Assembly (NCBI GenBank): GCA_963697975.1
Contig: OY969111.1
Span: 1,798,001-1,862,000 of the forward strand
DNA: 64,000 nucleotides
Direction: 5' to 3'
Source of the DNA: QHXM01 sp963697975
GTDB taxonomy: Bacteria; Acidobacteriota; Blastocatellia; Pyrinomonadales; Pyrinomonadaceae
Shown: positions 7,809 through 15,850 of the stretch, piece by piece
Position numbering within the stretch: the first letter of the stretch is position 1
Layout: every line of letters begins with the position of its first letter
Notes under the pieces: generated by a model
Told to the model about the DNA's origin: nothing
Databases searched by the model: none
Seen by the model: the letters and a program-made list of their open reading frames with translations, nothing else
Made by a program: the position numbers and the translations under genes

Positions 7809-9323
7809 ATGCATACAGATGAACATTATCACCGGGAAACACCGGCAATCGAGGGCGCTCGGCGTGTGCTCATCATTGGCACGGGCGATCTGGGGCAAAC
7901 GATAGCTCATGAGATGCAATCGAATCCCAAGCTCAGGCTGATGCCCATCGGATTCGTAGCTGATAATTTACACGCCAACGGCCAGCATCTTTGCGGCCTT
8001 CCGGTCCTCGGTAATTTACAAGACCTGTCGCCGGTAATTCAGTCCGCGAAGATCGAACAAGCCATCATCGCAACTCCCGAAGCAGCAGGCAGCAAGATAC
8101 GCCGGATTGTCGGCATCTGTAGAAACGCGAATCTGCGGGTGCGTATCGTTCCGGGTAAATATCAATTGCTGAGCAATAGAATCAACATCCGGCAGCTACG
8201 CGATGTTCGTGTGGAAGATTTACTACGCAGCGAACCCATCCAATCTGACGGCTCCGATTTGAAGGGGATGATCGCGCACAAAAGAGTGCTGGTGACGGGA
8301 GCAGGCGGCTCAATCGGCTCTGAGCTTTGCCGTCAAATCGCCCAGTACGAACCGGCGGAGCTTGCCCTGCTGGGACACGGCGAGCACAGCATCTTCACGC
8401 TCGCTTCGGAATTTATCAACTTATATCCGAAGCTGCCCGTTGTGCGCCTGATCGCTGACGTGCGCGATGCAGACCGCATACACAAAACGTTCAGCGACTT
8501 CCGCCCCCAGATTGTTTTCCACGCGGCGGCCCACAAGCATGTGCCGCTGATGGAAGAGAACGTGGAGGACGCTGTCACTAACAATGTGTTCGGCACGAGC
8601 AACGTGGTCAAGGCGGCGCTTGCCAGCGGGGTCGAGAATTTCATCTCAATCTCTACGGATAAGGCTGTCAGCCCGACGAGCGTGATGGGCGCGACCAAGC
8701 GCGTCGCGGAGTTGGTTGTCTGCCGCGCAGCTAAGCGTAGCGGCTGTCGCTATTCGAGCGTGCGCTTCGGCAACGTGCTGGGCAGTCGCGGCAGCGTCCT
8801 GAGCATTTTCCGCGAACAGATCGAGTGCGGTGGGCCTGTCACCATTACCCATCCTGAAATGCGCCGCTACTTCATGACCATCGAAGAGGCCGTGCATCTG
8901 GTGCTGCAAGCGATGCTGCTTGGGAAGGGCGGCGAGATATTCGTGCTGGACATGGGCGAGCCGCTCAAAATCGCGGACCTGGCGCGAGAGTTGATCGAGT
9001 TTTCGGGATTGCAAATAGGGCGCGATATTGACATAGAGTTTACAGGCATCAGGCCGGGCGAAAAGTTGTTTGAAGAACTGTTTCTCCAAAGCGATCATTA
9101 TGAGCGCACGCTGGATCAAAAAATCTTTGTCTCGCTCAACGGCTCCGGCCACGCGCCAAAACCATCTGAGAGCCACGAAGAACTGGCAGAGGACTTTGAT
9201 AAGCGTGTGAATGCGCTGGTCGAGGCGGCCCGCACCAGCCAAAAGCAACTTATCTTTCAATACCTCAAACAGCTTGTGCCGGAATACAAACTAGAGAACG
9301 GTCTGGCCGCACCCGCATCGTAG
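7809..9323 (+). CDS. Soluble UDP-sugar 4,6-dehydratase, FlaA1/PglF/CapD family
   Basis: The 504-residue protein has a nucleotide-binding N-terminal domain (VLIIGTGDLGQTIAHEM, residues 20-36) and an extended-SDR catalytic domain starting with GAGGSIGSELCRQI near residue 164. The STDKAVSPTSVMGATKR motif has methionine where most SDR enzymes have tyrosine, a hallmark of the FlaA1/WbpM/PglF group. These enzymes convert UDP-GlcNAc to a 4-keto-6-deoxy sugar. Unlike PglF and WbpM it lacks the four N-terminal membrane helices, so it should be cytoplasmic. It supplies the substrate for the PglE-like and PglD-like enzymes encoded at 2396-4265. Confidence 0.9.
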   Translation: MHTDEHYHRETPAIEGARRVLIIGTGDLGQTIAHEMQSNPKLRLMPIGFVADNLHANGQHLCGLPVLGNLQDLSPVIQSAKIEQAIIATPEAAGSKIRRIVGICRNANLRVRIVPGKYQLLSNRINIRQLRDVRVEDLLRSEPIQSDGSDLKGMIAHKRVLVTGAGGSIGSELCRQIAQYEPAELALLGHGEHSIFTLASEFINLYPKLPVVRLIADVRDADRIHKTFSDFRPQIVFHAAAHKHVPLMEENVEDAVTNNVFGTSNVVKAALASGVENFISISTDKAVSPTSVMGATKRVAELVVCRAAKRSGCRYSSVRFGNVLGSRGSVLSIFREQIECGGPVTITHPEMRRYFMTIEEAVHLVLQAMLLGKGGEIFVLDMGEPLKIADLARELIEFSGLQIGRDIDIEFTGIRPGEKLFEELFLQSDHYERTLDQKIFVSLNGSGHAPKPSESHEELAEDFDKRVNALVEAARTSQKQLIFQYLKQLVPEYKLENGLAAPAS

Positions 9324-9358
9324 CAGGTGCGTCGCGTTGCGCATCAATCTGCGCTCTT

Positions 9359-9562
9359 TGCCGCGCTAGCGGCTGCTTGAATTTAGCCGTGCGTTTCAAC
9401 GCACGGGAGAGCGGTTGGGGATGATGCCCGTCGCGTTAGCGACGATTGAAGGTGTACGCCGCGAGCCGGGTTCAATCGTCGCTGACGCGACGCGTGTTAT
9501 GCGGTGTGTTACTCCCGGCGTTGAAACGCCGGGCTAAAGTCATCACGCCGCTCACGCGGCGC
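9359..9562. repeat. Nested palindromic repeat, family E copy 1
   Basis: The element is a nested palindrome: an outer GCCGC-type pair, a middle pair GCGTTTCAACGC / GCGTTGAAACGC flanked by TTTAGCC and GGCTAAA, and an inner pair GTCGCGTTAGCGACGATTGA / TCAATCGTCGCTGACGCGAC. Near-identical copies lie at 26461-26660 and 49909-50091. It fills the 306 bp gap between the dehydratase and the next glycosyltransferase; I see nothing else in that gap. Confidence 0.85.
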
Positions 9563-9629
9563 ATAGATACGTCCCTGACTTGAACCTCTGCGTCAGCGGC
9601 GTTGAGACCCCTGTAATCTTGCGTCAATC

Positions 9630-11093
9630 ATGAATAGCACTTCGAGGAAATTAAAGGTCTGCCACATCGCCGCCACCACTGAGGGCGCGACGTGGATGGT
9701 TGAGCAATTGCGTGAGTTGCGCGACCGCCATCAATGCGAGGTGCTGGCGATTGTGTCCGGCGAGAGCGGCGGCCTCATTGACCTGCTTCGCGCTGAGAAT
9801 ATTCCTTATCACGTTGAATCATTCAGCTTCGGCTCGGTTCAAGGGATCTTAGGGCTGCCGCGCACCGTTTTCAGACTGGTGCGCTTCTTCAGGCGCGAGC
9901 GCGTGGACGTTGTTCAGACTCACCTCTTCTTCTCGATGGTGATGGGAAGGATAGCCGCGTGGCTGGCCGATGTGCCCGTGCGATTGGGAATGCTGACCGG
10001 GCCATTTATCCTTCAAGCGCCTATCTCCCGCTGGATTGATCGTGATACATGCTGGATGGAAACCGGCCTGATACCTTCATGCGAGCTGTCCATGCAGTTG
10101 TATCAATCAATGGGTGTCAGAAGTGAGCGTTTGACGCTCGTCTATTATGCGCCCGACGAGCGTAAGTTTTCCTCCGACGAAGTGCAGCCCGTCAACCTGC
10201 GTGAAGAATTTGGCTGGCCGCCGGACACCCCTTTGATCGGTAAGGTCGCTTATTTCTATCCGCCCTTGATAGGCAAGGGTTGGGTCCCTGCATATTTAGA
10301 AGGAAAGGGTGTCAAGGGCCACGAAGACCTTGTCAAAGCCGCGCCCATTATTTTGGCCGAGTTCCCGGAAGCGAAATTCTTGCTCGTGGGTTCAGGCTGG
10401 GGCGAGGCGGGCGAAAAGTATCTGGAAGAAATCAAAAAGTTGGTTCGCGAGATGGGCCTTGAGAGCAGCATCATCTTCACCGGCTATCGAAAGGAAGCAA
10501 ACAAAGTTCTGCGCTCGGTAGACGTGGCTGTCCAGGCGTCACTCAATGAGAATCTCGGCGGAACAATGGAAGCTTTGCTCATGGAATGCCCGATGGTCGT
10601 CACACGCGTCGGCGGCATGGTGGACGCTGTGCGAGACGCAGAGACGGGTGTGGTGGTGGAGCCTTCCAACCCGGACGACATGGCTCGCGGTATCCTTCAA
10701 ATGTTACGCGAGCCGGAAAAAGCAAGAGCGTTAGGTCGCGCCGGGCGCAAGCTCATGCTCGAACGGTTCACGCTCAGCCGCGCCGTCGGCGACCTGAACG
10801 AGCTTTACAGAAGCCAGCTATCCAGAGCAGAGAAAAAACGCCGCCCCTATAACCTGCTGGTTACTCTCTTACGTCTCTTCGTCTTTATTCCTGTCCTCGC
10901 TTATTTAACTTTTCGTTTGTACTTCATAAATATTTATCTGGGAATTTACTTTCCAATTCATCTTGCTCGCATTCGGCGTGTGCCATATCGTCTTTATTAC
11001 ATGGGCCGCTCTTTTCTCTCTCGCGTCAGAGGCGTGCTTGGCCGTGGGAAAAATCTTCTTCGGAAACTGGCGAATCCTCGCGCCGGAGAATAA
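9630..11093 (+). CDS. GT4-family glycosyltransferase with membrane-associating C-terminus
   Basis: Residues 1-395 form a GT-B glycosyltransferase (VCHIAATTEGATWMVEQL at the start, the donor-site E-x7-E region around NENLGGTMEALLMECPMV). Residues 405-450 add a hydrophobic segment (LLVTLLRLFVFIPVLAYLTF and following) and a basic tail, unusual for GT4 enzymes and suggesting attachment to the inner membrane. It leads a run of genes with the ABC exporter 35 bp downstream, so it probably extends the glycan on its lipid carrier before export. The acceptor and donor sugars are unknown. Confidence 0.87.
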   Translation: MNSTSRKLKVCHIAATTEGATWMVEQLRELRDRHQCEVLAIVSGESGGLIDLLRAENIPYHVESFSFGSVQGILGLPRTVFRLVRFFRRERVDVVQTHLFFSMVMGRIAAWLADVPVRLGMLTGPFILQAPISRWIDRDTCWMETGLIPSCELSMQLYQSMGVRSERLTLVYYAPDERKFSSDEVQPVNLREEFGWPPDTPLIGKVAYFYPPLIGKGWVPAYLEGKGVKGHEDLVKAAPIILAEFPEAKFLLVGSGWGEAGEKYLEEIKKLVREMGLESSIIFTGYRKEANKVLRSVDVAVQASLNENLGGTMEALLMECPMVVTRVGGMVDAVRDAETGVVVEPSNPDDMARGILQMLREPEKARALGRAGRKLMLERFTLSRAVGDLNELYRSQLSRAEKKRRPYNLLVTLLRLFVFIPVLAYLTFRLYFINIYLGIYFPIHLARIRRVPYRLYYMGRSFLSRVRGVLGRGKNLLRKLANPRAGE

Positions 11094-11128
11094 AGAGACG
11101 AATCCGATGCGAAATAAACCTGTCTCAT

Positions 11129-12043
11129 ATGATGATTAACGAACAAGCGGGCGTGGTCGTAACTGATCTGCCGGAAGATTCACTTGTGACGAGCGACACG
11201 ACTCGCACACACGCTACCTTGCCGGACGAGCCTGAGATAAAGATCAGGCCCGAAAGCGCGCCGGTTTCGTCCAACCTGCGGGAGGTGTGGGCGCACCGCG
11301 AGTTGCTCTACTTTCTCATCTGGCGAGACCTCAAGGTTCGTTACAAACAGACCATCCTTGGCGTGGCGTGGGTGATTCTACAGCCGCTCCTGATGGCGCT
11401 GGTCTTCGCAGTTTTCATGGGGAGGCTGGCTCGCGTCCCTTCGGACGGCGTGCCCTACGCGGTCTTCGCTTACGCTGGCCTGTTGCCCTGGCTCTTCTTT
11501 TCCAACTCGGTGGCGAGCGCCAGCCATAGCCTCATCGCCAACAACTACGTCATCACCAAAACCTACTTTCCACGCCTCGTTCTCCCGATAGCGGTTGTCG
11601 GCGTGCGGCTCGTGGACTTTCTGATCGCTTTCAGCGTGCTGGTCGGCTTGATGCTCTATTACGGCATTCATGTGACGTGGAGCATCCTGATGCTGCCGGT
11701 GTTTACAGCGCAATTGACGCTGCTCGCGCTGGCGATGAGCATCTGGTTTTCAGCTTTGAATGCCAGATACCGCGATGTCGGAGCAGTGTTGCCCGTGCTG
11801 CTTCAACTCTGGATGTTCATGTCGCCTATCATCTATCCGGTGAGCCTTGTGCCGCAGGATTGGAGGTTCTTGTATGCGCTCAATCCCGTGTCCGGGATTA
11901 TCGAAGGCTTCCGGGCCTCCCTCTTCGGATTAGAATTCAACTGGCCGAGCTTCGCCATCTCGGCGGTTATCACACTCTCGACGCTTGTTTACTTCGTCTA
12001 TGATTTCTGTCGTAAGCAGGATAGTCTGGTTGACGCTATCTAA
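11129..12043 (+). CDS. ABC-2 type polysaccharide exporter permease (Wzm/KpsM/TagG-like)
   Basis: The 304-residue protein has a cytoplasmic N-terminal stretch, the amphipathic ELLYFLIWRDLKVRYKQTILG segment typical of this family, and six hydrophobic helices. The motif MSPIIYPVSLVP near the C-terminal half is typical of TagG/Wzm permeases. It forms the membrane channel that exports a lipid-linked or finished polysaccharide. Its ATPase partner follows after 8 bp. The N-terminal 40 residues, rich in D, E, T and P, are longer than in most relatives. Confidence 0.92.
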   Translation: MMINEQAGVVVTDLPEDSLVTSDTTRTHATLPDEPEIKIRPESAPVSSNLREVWAHRELLYFLIWRDLKVRYKQTILGVAWVILQPLLMALVFAVFMGRLARVPSDGVPYAVFAYAGLLPWLFFSNSVASASHSLIANNYVITKTYFPRLVLPIAVVGVRLVDFLIAFSVLVGLMLYYGIHVTWSILMLPVFTAQLTLLALAMSIWFSALNARYRDVGAVLPVLLQLWMFMSPIIYPVSLVPQDWRFLYALNPVSGIIEGFRASLFGLEFNWPSFAISAVITLSTLVYFVYDFCRKQDSLVDAI

Positions 12044-12051
12044 CACAATAG

Positions 12052-12834
12052 ATGAGACCAATCATTGAAGTCAGGAATCTGAGCAAGCGCTACTCTTTCG
12101 ACAAGCGCGTGCTGGCAAACCGCAACCTGCGCGAGGCGTGGGTTAAAGCTCTCAAATACCCTGTAGAGCGTTTCTACGGACGACAGGCTGCGAGGGAGAC
12201 AGAATTCTGGGCGCTTCGAGATGTTAGTTTCGAGGTCGAGGCGGGCGAGGTGCTGGGCATTATCGGGCGTAACGGTGCAGGCAAGTCAACGCTGCTAAAA
12301 ATCCTTTCCAGAATTATTAAACCGACGGCGGGCGAGATTGACATGTACGGGCGTTCGGGCAGCCTGCTTGAAATAGGCACGGGCTTTCATCCTGACCTGA
12401 CCGGCAGAGAAAATGTTTTTCTCAACGGCGCGATTATCGGGATGAAGCGAGCGGAGATTAAAAGTAAGTTCGATGAGATCATAGCCTTCGCCGGAGTGGA
12501 GCAGTTTCTGGACGTGCCCATTAAATACTACTCCACAGGAATGTATCTGCGGCTGGCCTTCGCCGTCGCCGCGCATCTCGAACCGGACATCCTGATTCTT
12601 GACGAAGTGATGGCCGTAGGCGATGCGGCGTTTCAGAAAAAGTGTTTGGCGAAGATGAAAGAGGTGAGCCGTGAAGGCAGGACAGTGATTTTTGTCAGCC
12701 ACGACCTCATGTCCGTCAAGCAGTTGTGCGGTCGCGCGATCCTGATAGAATCCGGCAAGCTGCTTGATATGGGAAATGCCGGAAGCGTCGTCTCAAACTA
12801 TCTTCTAAACATATCCGGGGTAGAGGCAAACTAG
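12052..12834 (+). CDS. ABC transporter ATP-binding protein for polysaccharide export (Wzt/KpsT/TagH-like)
   Basis: Walker A is IGRNGAGKST (71-80, K78), the signature region reads YSTGMYLRLAFAVA, and Walker B is ILILDEVMAVGD with the catalytic glutamate; SHD supplies the H-loop. At 260 residues it lacks the C-terminal glycan-recognition domain of O-antigen Wzt proteins of about 400 residues, so it resembles the KpsT/TagH form. It powers the permease encoded immediately upstream. Confidence 0.93.
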   Translation: MRPIIEVRNLSKRYSFDKRVLANRNLREAWVKALKYPVERFYGRQAARETEFWALRDVSFEVEAGEVLGIIGRNGAGKSTLLKILSRIIKPTAGEIDMYGRSGSLLEIGTGFHPDLTGRENVFLNGAIIGMKRAEIKSKFDEIIAFAGVEQFLDVPIKYYSTGMYLRLAFAVAAHLEPDILILDEVMAVGDAAFQKKCLAKMKEVSREGRTVIFVSHDLMSVKQLCGRAILIESGKLLDMGNAGSVVSNYLLNISGVEAN

Positions 12835-12886
12835 ACTAGGACCGCCGGTCAACTTCTGCGCCCGTGTTCTTTATCGTCGAAGCAAC

Positions 12887-13930
12887 ATGTCTAAGGAATT
12901 CATATCCGTCAGAGAGCAAGAGAAGAAATCCGGCACAGCGCCCGGTTCTGAAAGCTTGAGCGGGCGCAGGTTTAAATGGCTGCCCGAAGGGAAGCGCGCG
13001 GCGGTCTGTTTCAGCATTGACGACGTGCATCCGGGGATGGAGAGTAATGGAAGGACGGCGGGCGCGGCTGCGAACCATGACAGCCTGGGCCATTTGCGCT
13101 GGTTGCTGGAGCGCCACACGCAACTGCGCGCCACGCTCTTTACCACTGCCGACTGGCGAGAGATTTCCCCGCTCCCGACAAGACGGCTGCTCGCGCGAAT
13201 CCCTTACCTGCGCGAACGATTCTTTCTCACCGAACTTCTTCCCATCGGAACACTGCGTCTCAGCAACCACTCTGAGTTCGTCCAATTCTTAAAACAACTG
13301 CCGCGCGTAGAGATAGGTTTGCACGGACTCCATCACGTGCAGCGCGGCCCGCGCATTCCCGTAGAATTTCAGAAATTGAGCACGGCCCAGTGCAAGCGTA
13401 TGTTGCAGGAGATGATGGCGATTTTTGATGAGACAGGTTTGGAGTATACGCGAGGCATGAATCCGCCGGGGTGGGAATTAACGGAGAGTCTGGCGCGCGC
13501 CATGATTGAGGTCGGCATTAAGTCCGTCTCATCAGCCAGAGACATCCGCACGCCTATCTCGCGCGCTGCAACGACAAACATGAGTGGCTTGAAAGGCGTC
13601 TCACTCATCTATCCCGAACGTATTTGTGCAGATCAACTGCTCCATCTTACGTCTAACTTTCAGGCGACCTCGACAATTGATCGCGCTCTCGAAATTATCG
13701 AGAATGGCGGCCTGCTCTCAATCAAAGCCCACGCCATCAAGACTATTCCGGGTTATACCGCGCTGGACGGACTGGACGAGCTTTACCGAAACTATCTCGA
13801 CCTCATTTTCACGAGATTAGAGGAGATATACGGCGATTCGCTCTGGTGGACTTCGATGGAAGAACTTACCGACCGCTGCATGATCGGCAAGATCAATCAA
13901 ACGGTCGCGCAGGCTGGAAACCGCTCGTGA
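12887..13930 (+). CDS. Polysaccharide deacetylase-like (NodB/DUF2334-type) protein
   Basis: The 347-residue protein has an SIDDVHPG motif near residue 44, with the aspartate pair used for base and metal in carbohydrate esterase family 4, and an HGLHH cluster (IGLHGLHHV) that can supply the two metal histidines. The rest is divergent, so deacetylase activity is inferred. No signal peptide is visible, which puts it in the cytoplasm. It lies in the export operon and shares the four bases GTGA with the next gene, so the two are translationally coupled. Confidence 0.65.
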   Translation: MSKEFISVREQEKKSGTAPGSESLSGRRFKWLPEGKRAAVCFSIDDVHPGMESNGRTAGAAANHDSLGHLRWLLERHTQLRATLFTTADWREISPLPTRRLLARIPYLRERFFLTELLPIGTLRLSNHSEFVQFLKQLPRVEIGLHGLHHVQRGPRIPVEFQKLSTAQCKRMLQEMMAIFDETGLEYTRGMNPPGWELTESLARAMIEVGIKSVSSARDIRTPISRAATTNMSGLKGVSLIYPERICADQLLHLTSNFQATSTIDRALEIIENGGLLSIKAHAIKTIPGYTALDGLDELYRNYLDLIFTRLEEIYGDSLWWTSMEELTDRCMIGKINQTVAQAGNRS

Positions 13931-14913
13931 TAACTCTCGATGTCAATCCAAAGGGCATGGATGACGAGTACCTGAAATGTCTTAACTTTTGTTTCGGCAA
14001 TTGGGGAGACAGGCGAAAGTATGATTGGTATTTTCGGCGAAAGACTGCCTACCCGGAAGCGGACCTGATGATTCTGAAGAAGGATGGTGCGCTGGCGGCA
14101 GGCTCGGCAGTGACTTATCGAACAGCTGCCCTCACGAATGGCAGCGAAGTTACGGTCGGAATTATGACGGGCGCGTGGACTCTTCCACAGTTTCGCAATC
14201 AGGGCTACTTCGCTCGAATCATAGAGGAATCTTTGCGGCTGACCGCTTTGAAGGGCGGCGCTTTGCTGCTGGGCTTCGCCGTCGATGATAGATCGAGCTT
14301 CCGGCAACTGGCGAGAGCAGGCAGTGCCCTCTTCCCTTGCTCATACATCTTCTCAACTGCTCAAACCCGATGTCCCGAAACAAAATCCAGACTTAGCCCC
14401 GTCGAGAAAAGCAGTCGAGTCATCGCAGACCTTTCCGCCAGACTATACGCCAGCGGCAAGGGCTACTCCCGTTTCATTTATGCTTCCGAGCAGGATTTTG
14501 ACGCTCAATTTATTCAGCGTCCGGGTGAAACAGAAATCTTCGAGGATGATTATGGCAACTGCGGCATCATCGAAAAGACAGAAGAGACGGACATCTTACA
14601 ACTTTACCTTACCGGCACTGATGATGAATCCGAGCTAACAGGGAGCATTGCCGGTTTCCTTGCTAACGCGCTCGGTCGTGGGCGGAAACTGTTTTTATAT
14701 TCGACCCGGCCCGGCATCGCTCACCTGAGCAGAAAACTCGGACTCGAAGTTAAGGCGGGTTATCTGACTGTCCTCATCGCTGAAGAATCACGATTGCGTG
14801 CGGCGCTCAAGCTTCCCGAATCAATATCAATCGAGAATACTTCCCTGCTGACGCGGGCCGACTCCGACTGGTTTCTCGGCAACTGGAACCTACAGGGTGG
14901 AGATCGTGCCTAG
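13927..14913 (+). CDS. GNAT-family acyltransferase, unknown acceptor
   Basis: I choose the GTG at 13927 because it overlaps the upstream stop as GTGA, a usual coupled start; a frame extends further upstream only as overlap with the deacetylase-like gene. The protein has 328 residues. The acetyl-CoA site is suggested by FRNQGYFARII after a VGIMTGAWTLP strand, the motif A region of GNAT enzymes. The C-terminal half (from about residue 185) is a second, weaker GNAT-like half. Given the operon, it may acylate an amino sugar of the exported glycan, but that is inference. Confidence 0.65.
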   Translation: MITLDVNPKGMDDEYLKCLNFCFGNWGDRRKYDWYFRRKTAYPEADLMILKKDGALAAGSAVTYRTAALTNGSEVTVGIMTGAWTLPQFRNQGYFARIIEESLRLTALKGGALLLGFAVDDRSSFRQLARAGSALFPCSYIFSTAQTRCPETKSRLSPVEKSSRVIADLSARLYASGKGYSRFIYASEQDFDAQFIQRPGETEIFEDDYGNCGIIEKTEETDILQLYLTGTDDESELTGSIAGFLANALGRGRKLFLYSTRPGIAHLSRKLGLEVKAGYLTVLIAEESRLRAALKLPESISIENTSLLTRADSDWFLGNWNLQGGDRA

Positions 14914-14930
14914 AGCGAGTTTCAATTGGA

Positions 14931-14995
14931 TGTCCGGCAGTCTGAGAGCCTGCCGCCAATTCCTCGCGCTCGGCAGGCTCTCAGACTGCCGGACA
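14931..14995. terminator. Perfect 25 bp palindrome after the glycan operon
   Basis: Arms 14931-14955 and 14971-14995 are perfectly complementary around a 15 nt loop, and weaker complementarity (GAGCGAGTTT with AAACCGCTC) extends it outwards. It lies between the end of the plus-strand glycan operon and the minus-strand tRNA. There is no T-tract; a terminator or a small mobile palindrome are both possible. Confidence 0.6.
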
Positions 14996-15100
14996 CCGAT
15001 TCGCAAACCGCTCTAAGTCTCCGGGGCAAATACATGTCCAAAGGTGAACCTGTTCGTAGCGGGAGGTTATAAAAAGAGGCGATTCAACTGAAAAGAGATA

Positions 15101-15190
15101 TGGCGGAGAGGGTGGGATTTGAACCCACGGTGGAGTTTCCCCCACTCCGGTTTTCGAGACCGGTGCACTAAGCCACTATGCGACCTCTCC
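15101..15190 (-). tRNA. tRNA-Ser(CGA)
   Basis: The minus strand folds as a class II tRNA: acceptor stem GGAGAGG/CCTCTCC, anticodon arm CCGGT-CTCGAAA-ACCGG with anticodon CGA (reads UCG), a long variable arm (AGTGGGGGAAACTCCACC), a T arm GTGGG-TTCAAAT-CCCAC and an encoded 3' CCA at 15103-15101. The length of 90 nt is usual for tRNA-Ser. Confidence 0.98.
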
Positions 15191-15194
15191 GTAA

Positions 15195-15275
15195 AGAAAG
15201 TGATGAGCGATAGGTGATAGGTAATAGAAAAGAACCTGTTTTCTCTTATCACCTATCACCCCTCACCTATTACTG
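15195..15275. repeat. Iterated intergenic palindrome, family B copy 1 (GATAGGT units)
   Basis: GATAGGT-type heptamers on the left (15205-15227) are matched by complementary ATCACCT units on the right (15247-15270). The element fills the gap between the tRNA and tadA and supplies the last codons of tadA. A second copy is at 28897-28976. Confidence 0.7.
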
Positions 15276-15753
15276 TTTTTGTCGTCCTTCGCGCTCGAAA
15301 AAACTCTTGCATCATCGCTCGACATTCTTCTTCGAGCACGCCCGACGTGATTTCCATTCGATGATTCAAAGAGCTTGAGTCGCAGATGCGGAATTTCGTT
15401 TCCACTGCGCCGAAGCGTTCGTCCCGCGCGCCGTAAACGAGACGCCTGACTCTAGCTTGAACGAGCGCGCCCGCGCACATCGCGCATGGCTCGATGGTCG
15501 AATAAACCACCACGCCCGTCAATCTATAGTTGCCGAAGTTGCGTGCGGCTGCGCGCAGCGCAATGATTTCGGCGTGTGCCGTCGGGTCGCAATCCGTGCG
15601 CGTCCGGTTGCTCGCTGTAGCCAGGATGCGGCCATCATCCGCGACGACGCAAGCGCCGATGGGAACTTCACCGCGCTCACCTGCCTCACGCGCAGCCGCC
15701 AGAGCCTGCTGCATCAAGTGCGCGTCGCGGTCTTGCTCTACGGCGTCCGGCAT
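15256..15753 (-). CDS. tadA: tRNA-specific adenosine deaminase TadA
   Basis: The deaminase zinc site is complete: HAE in TAHAEIIALR and PCAMC in IEPCAMCAGALV. TadA converts A34 to inosine in the anticodon of tRNA-Arg(ACG). I place the start at the ATG at 15753 (165 residues, usual size); the frame extends to a TTG at 15789, but neither start has a clear ribosome binding site. The last residues (VIGEG) are encoded by an intergenic repeat, so the C-terminus has been altered by that element. It lies near tRNA-Ser but is separately organised. Confidence 0.92.
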   Translation of the reverse strand: MPDAVEQDRDAHLMQQALAAAREAGERGEVPIGACVVADDGRILATASNRTRTDCDPTAHAEIIALRAAARNFGNYRLTGVVVYSTIEPCAMCAGALVQARVRRLVYGARDERFGAVETKFRICDSSSLNHRMEITSGVLEEECRAMMQEFFRARRTTKTVIGEG

Positions 15754-15850
15754 ATAGTCGTCGTGCGCGTCCCTTAACGCAAAGTCCAAATATATGGACG
15801 GCCTTCAGGGCTGTCAAGCTACGAGCCTTTGACCGTAGGAACGGCTCTTG

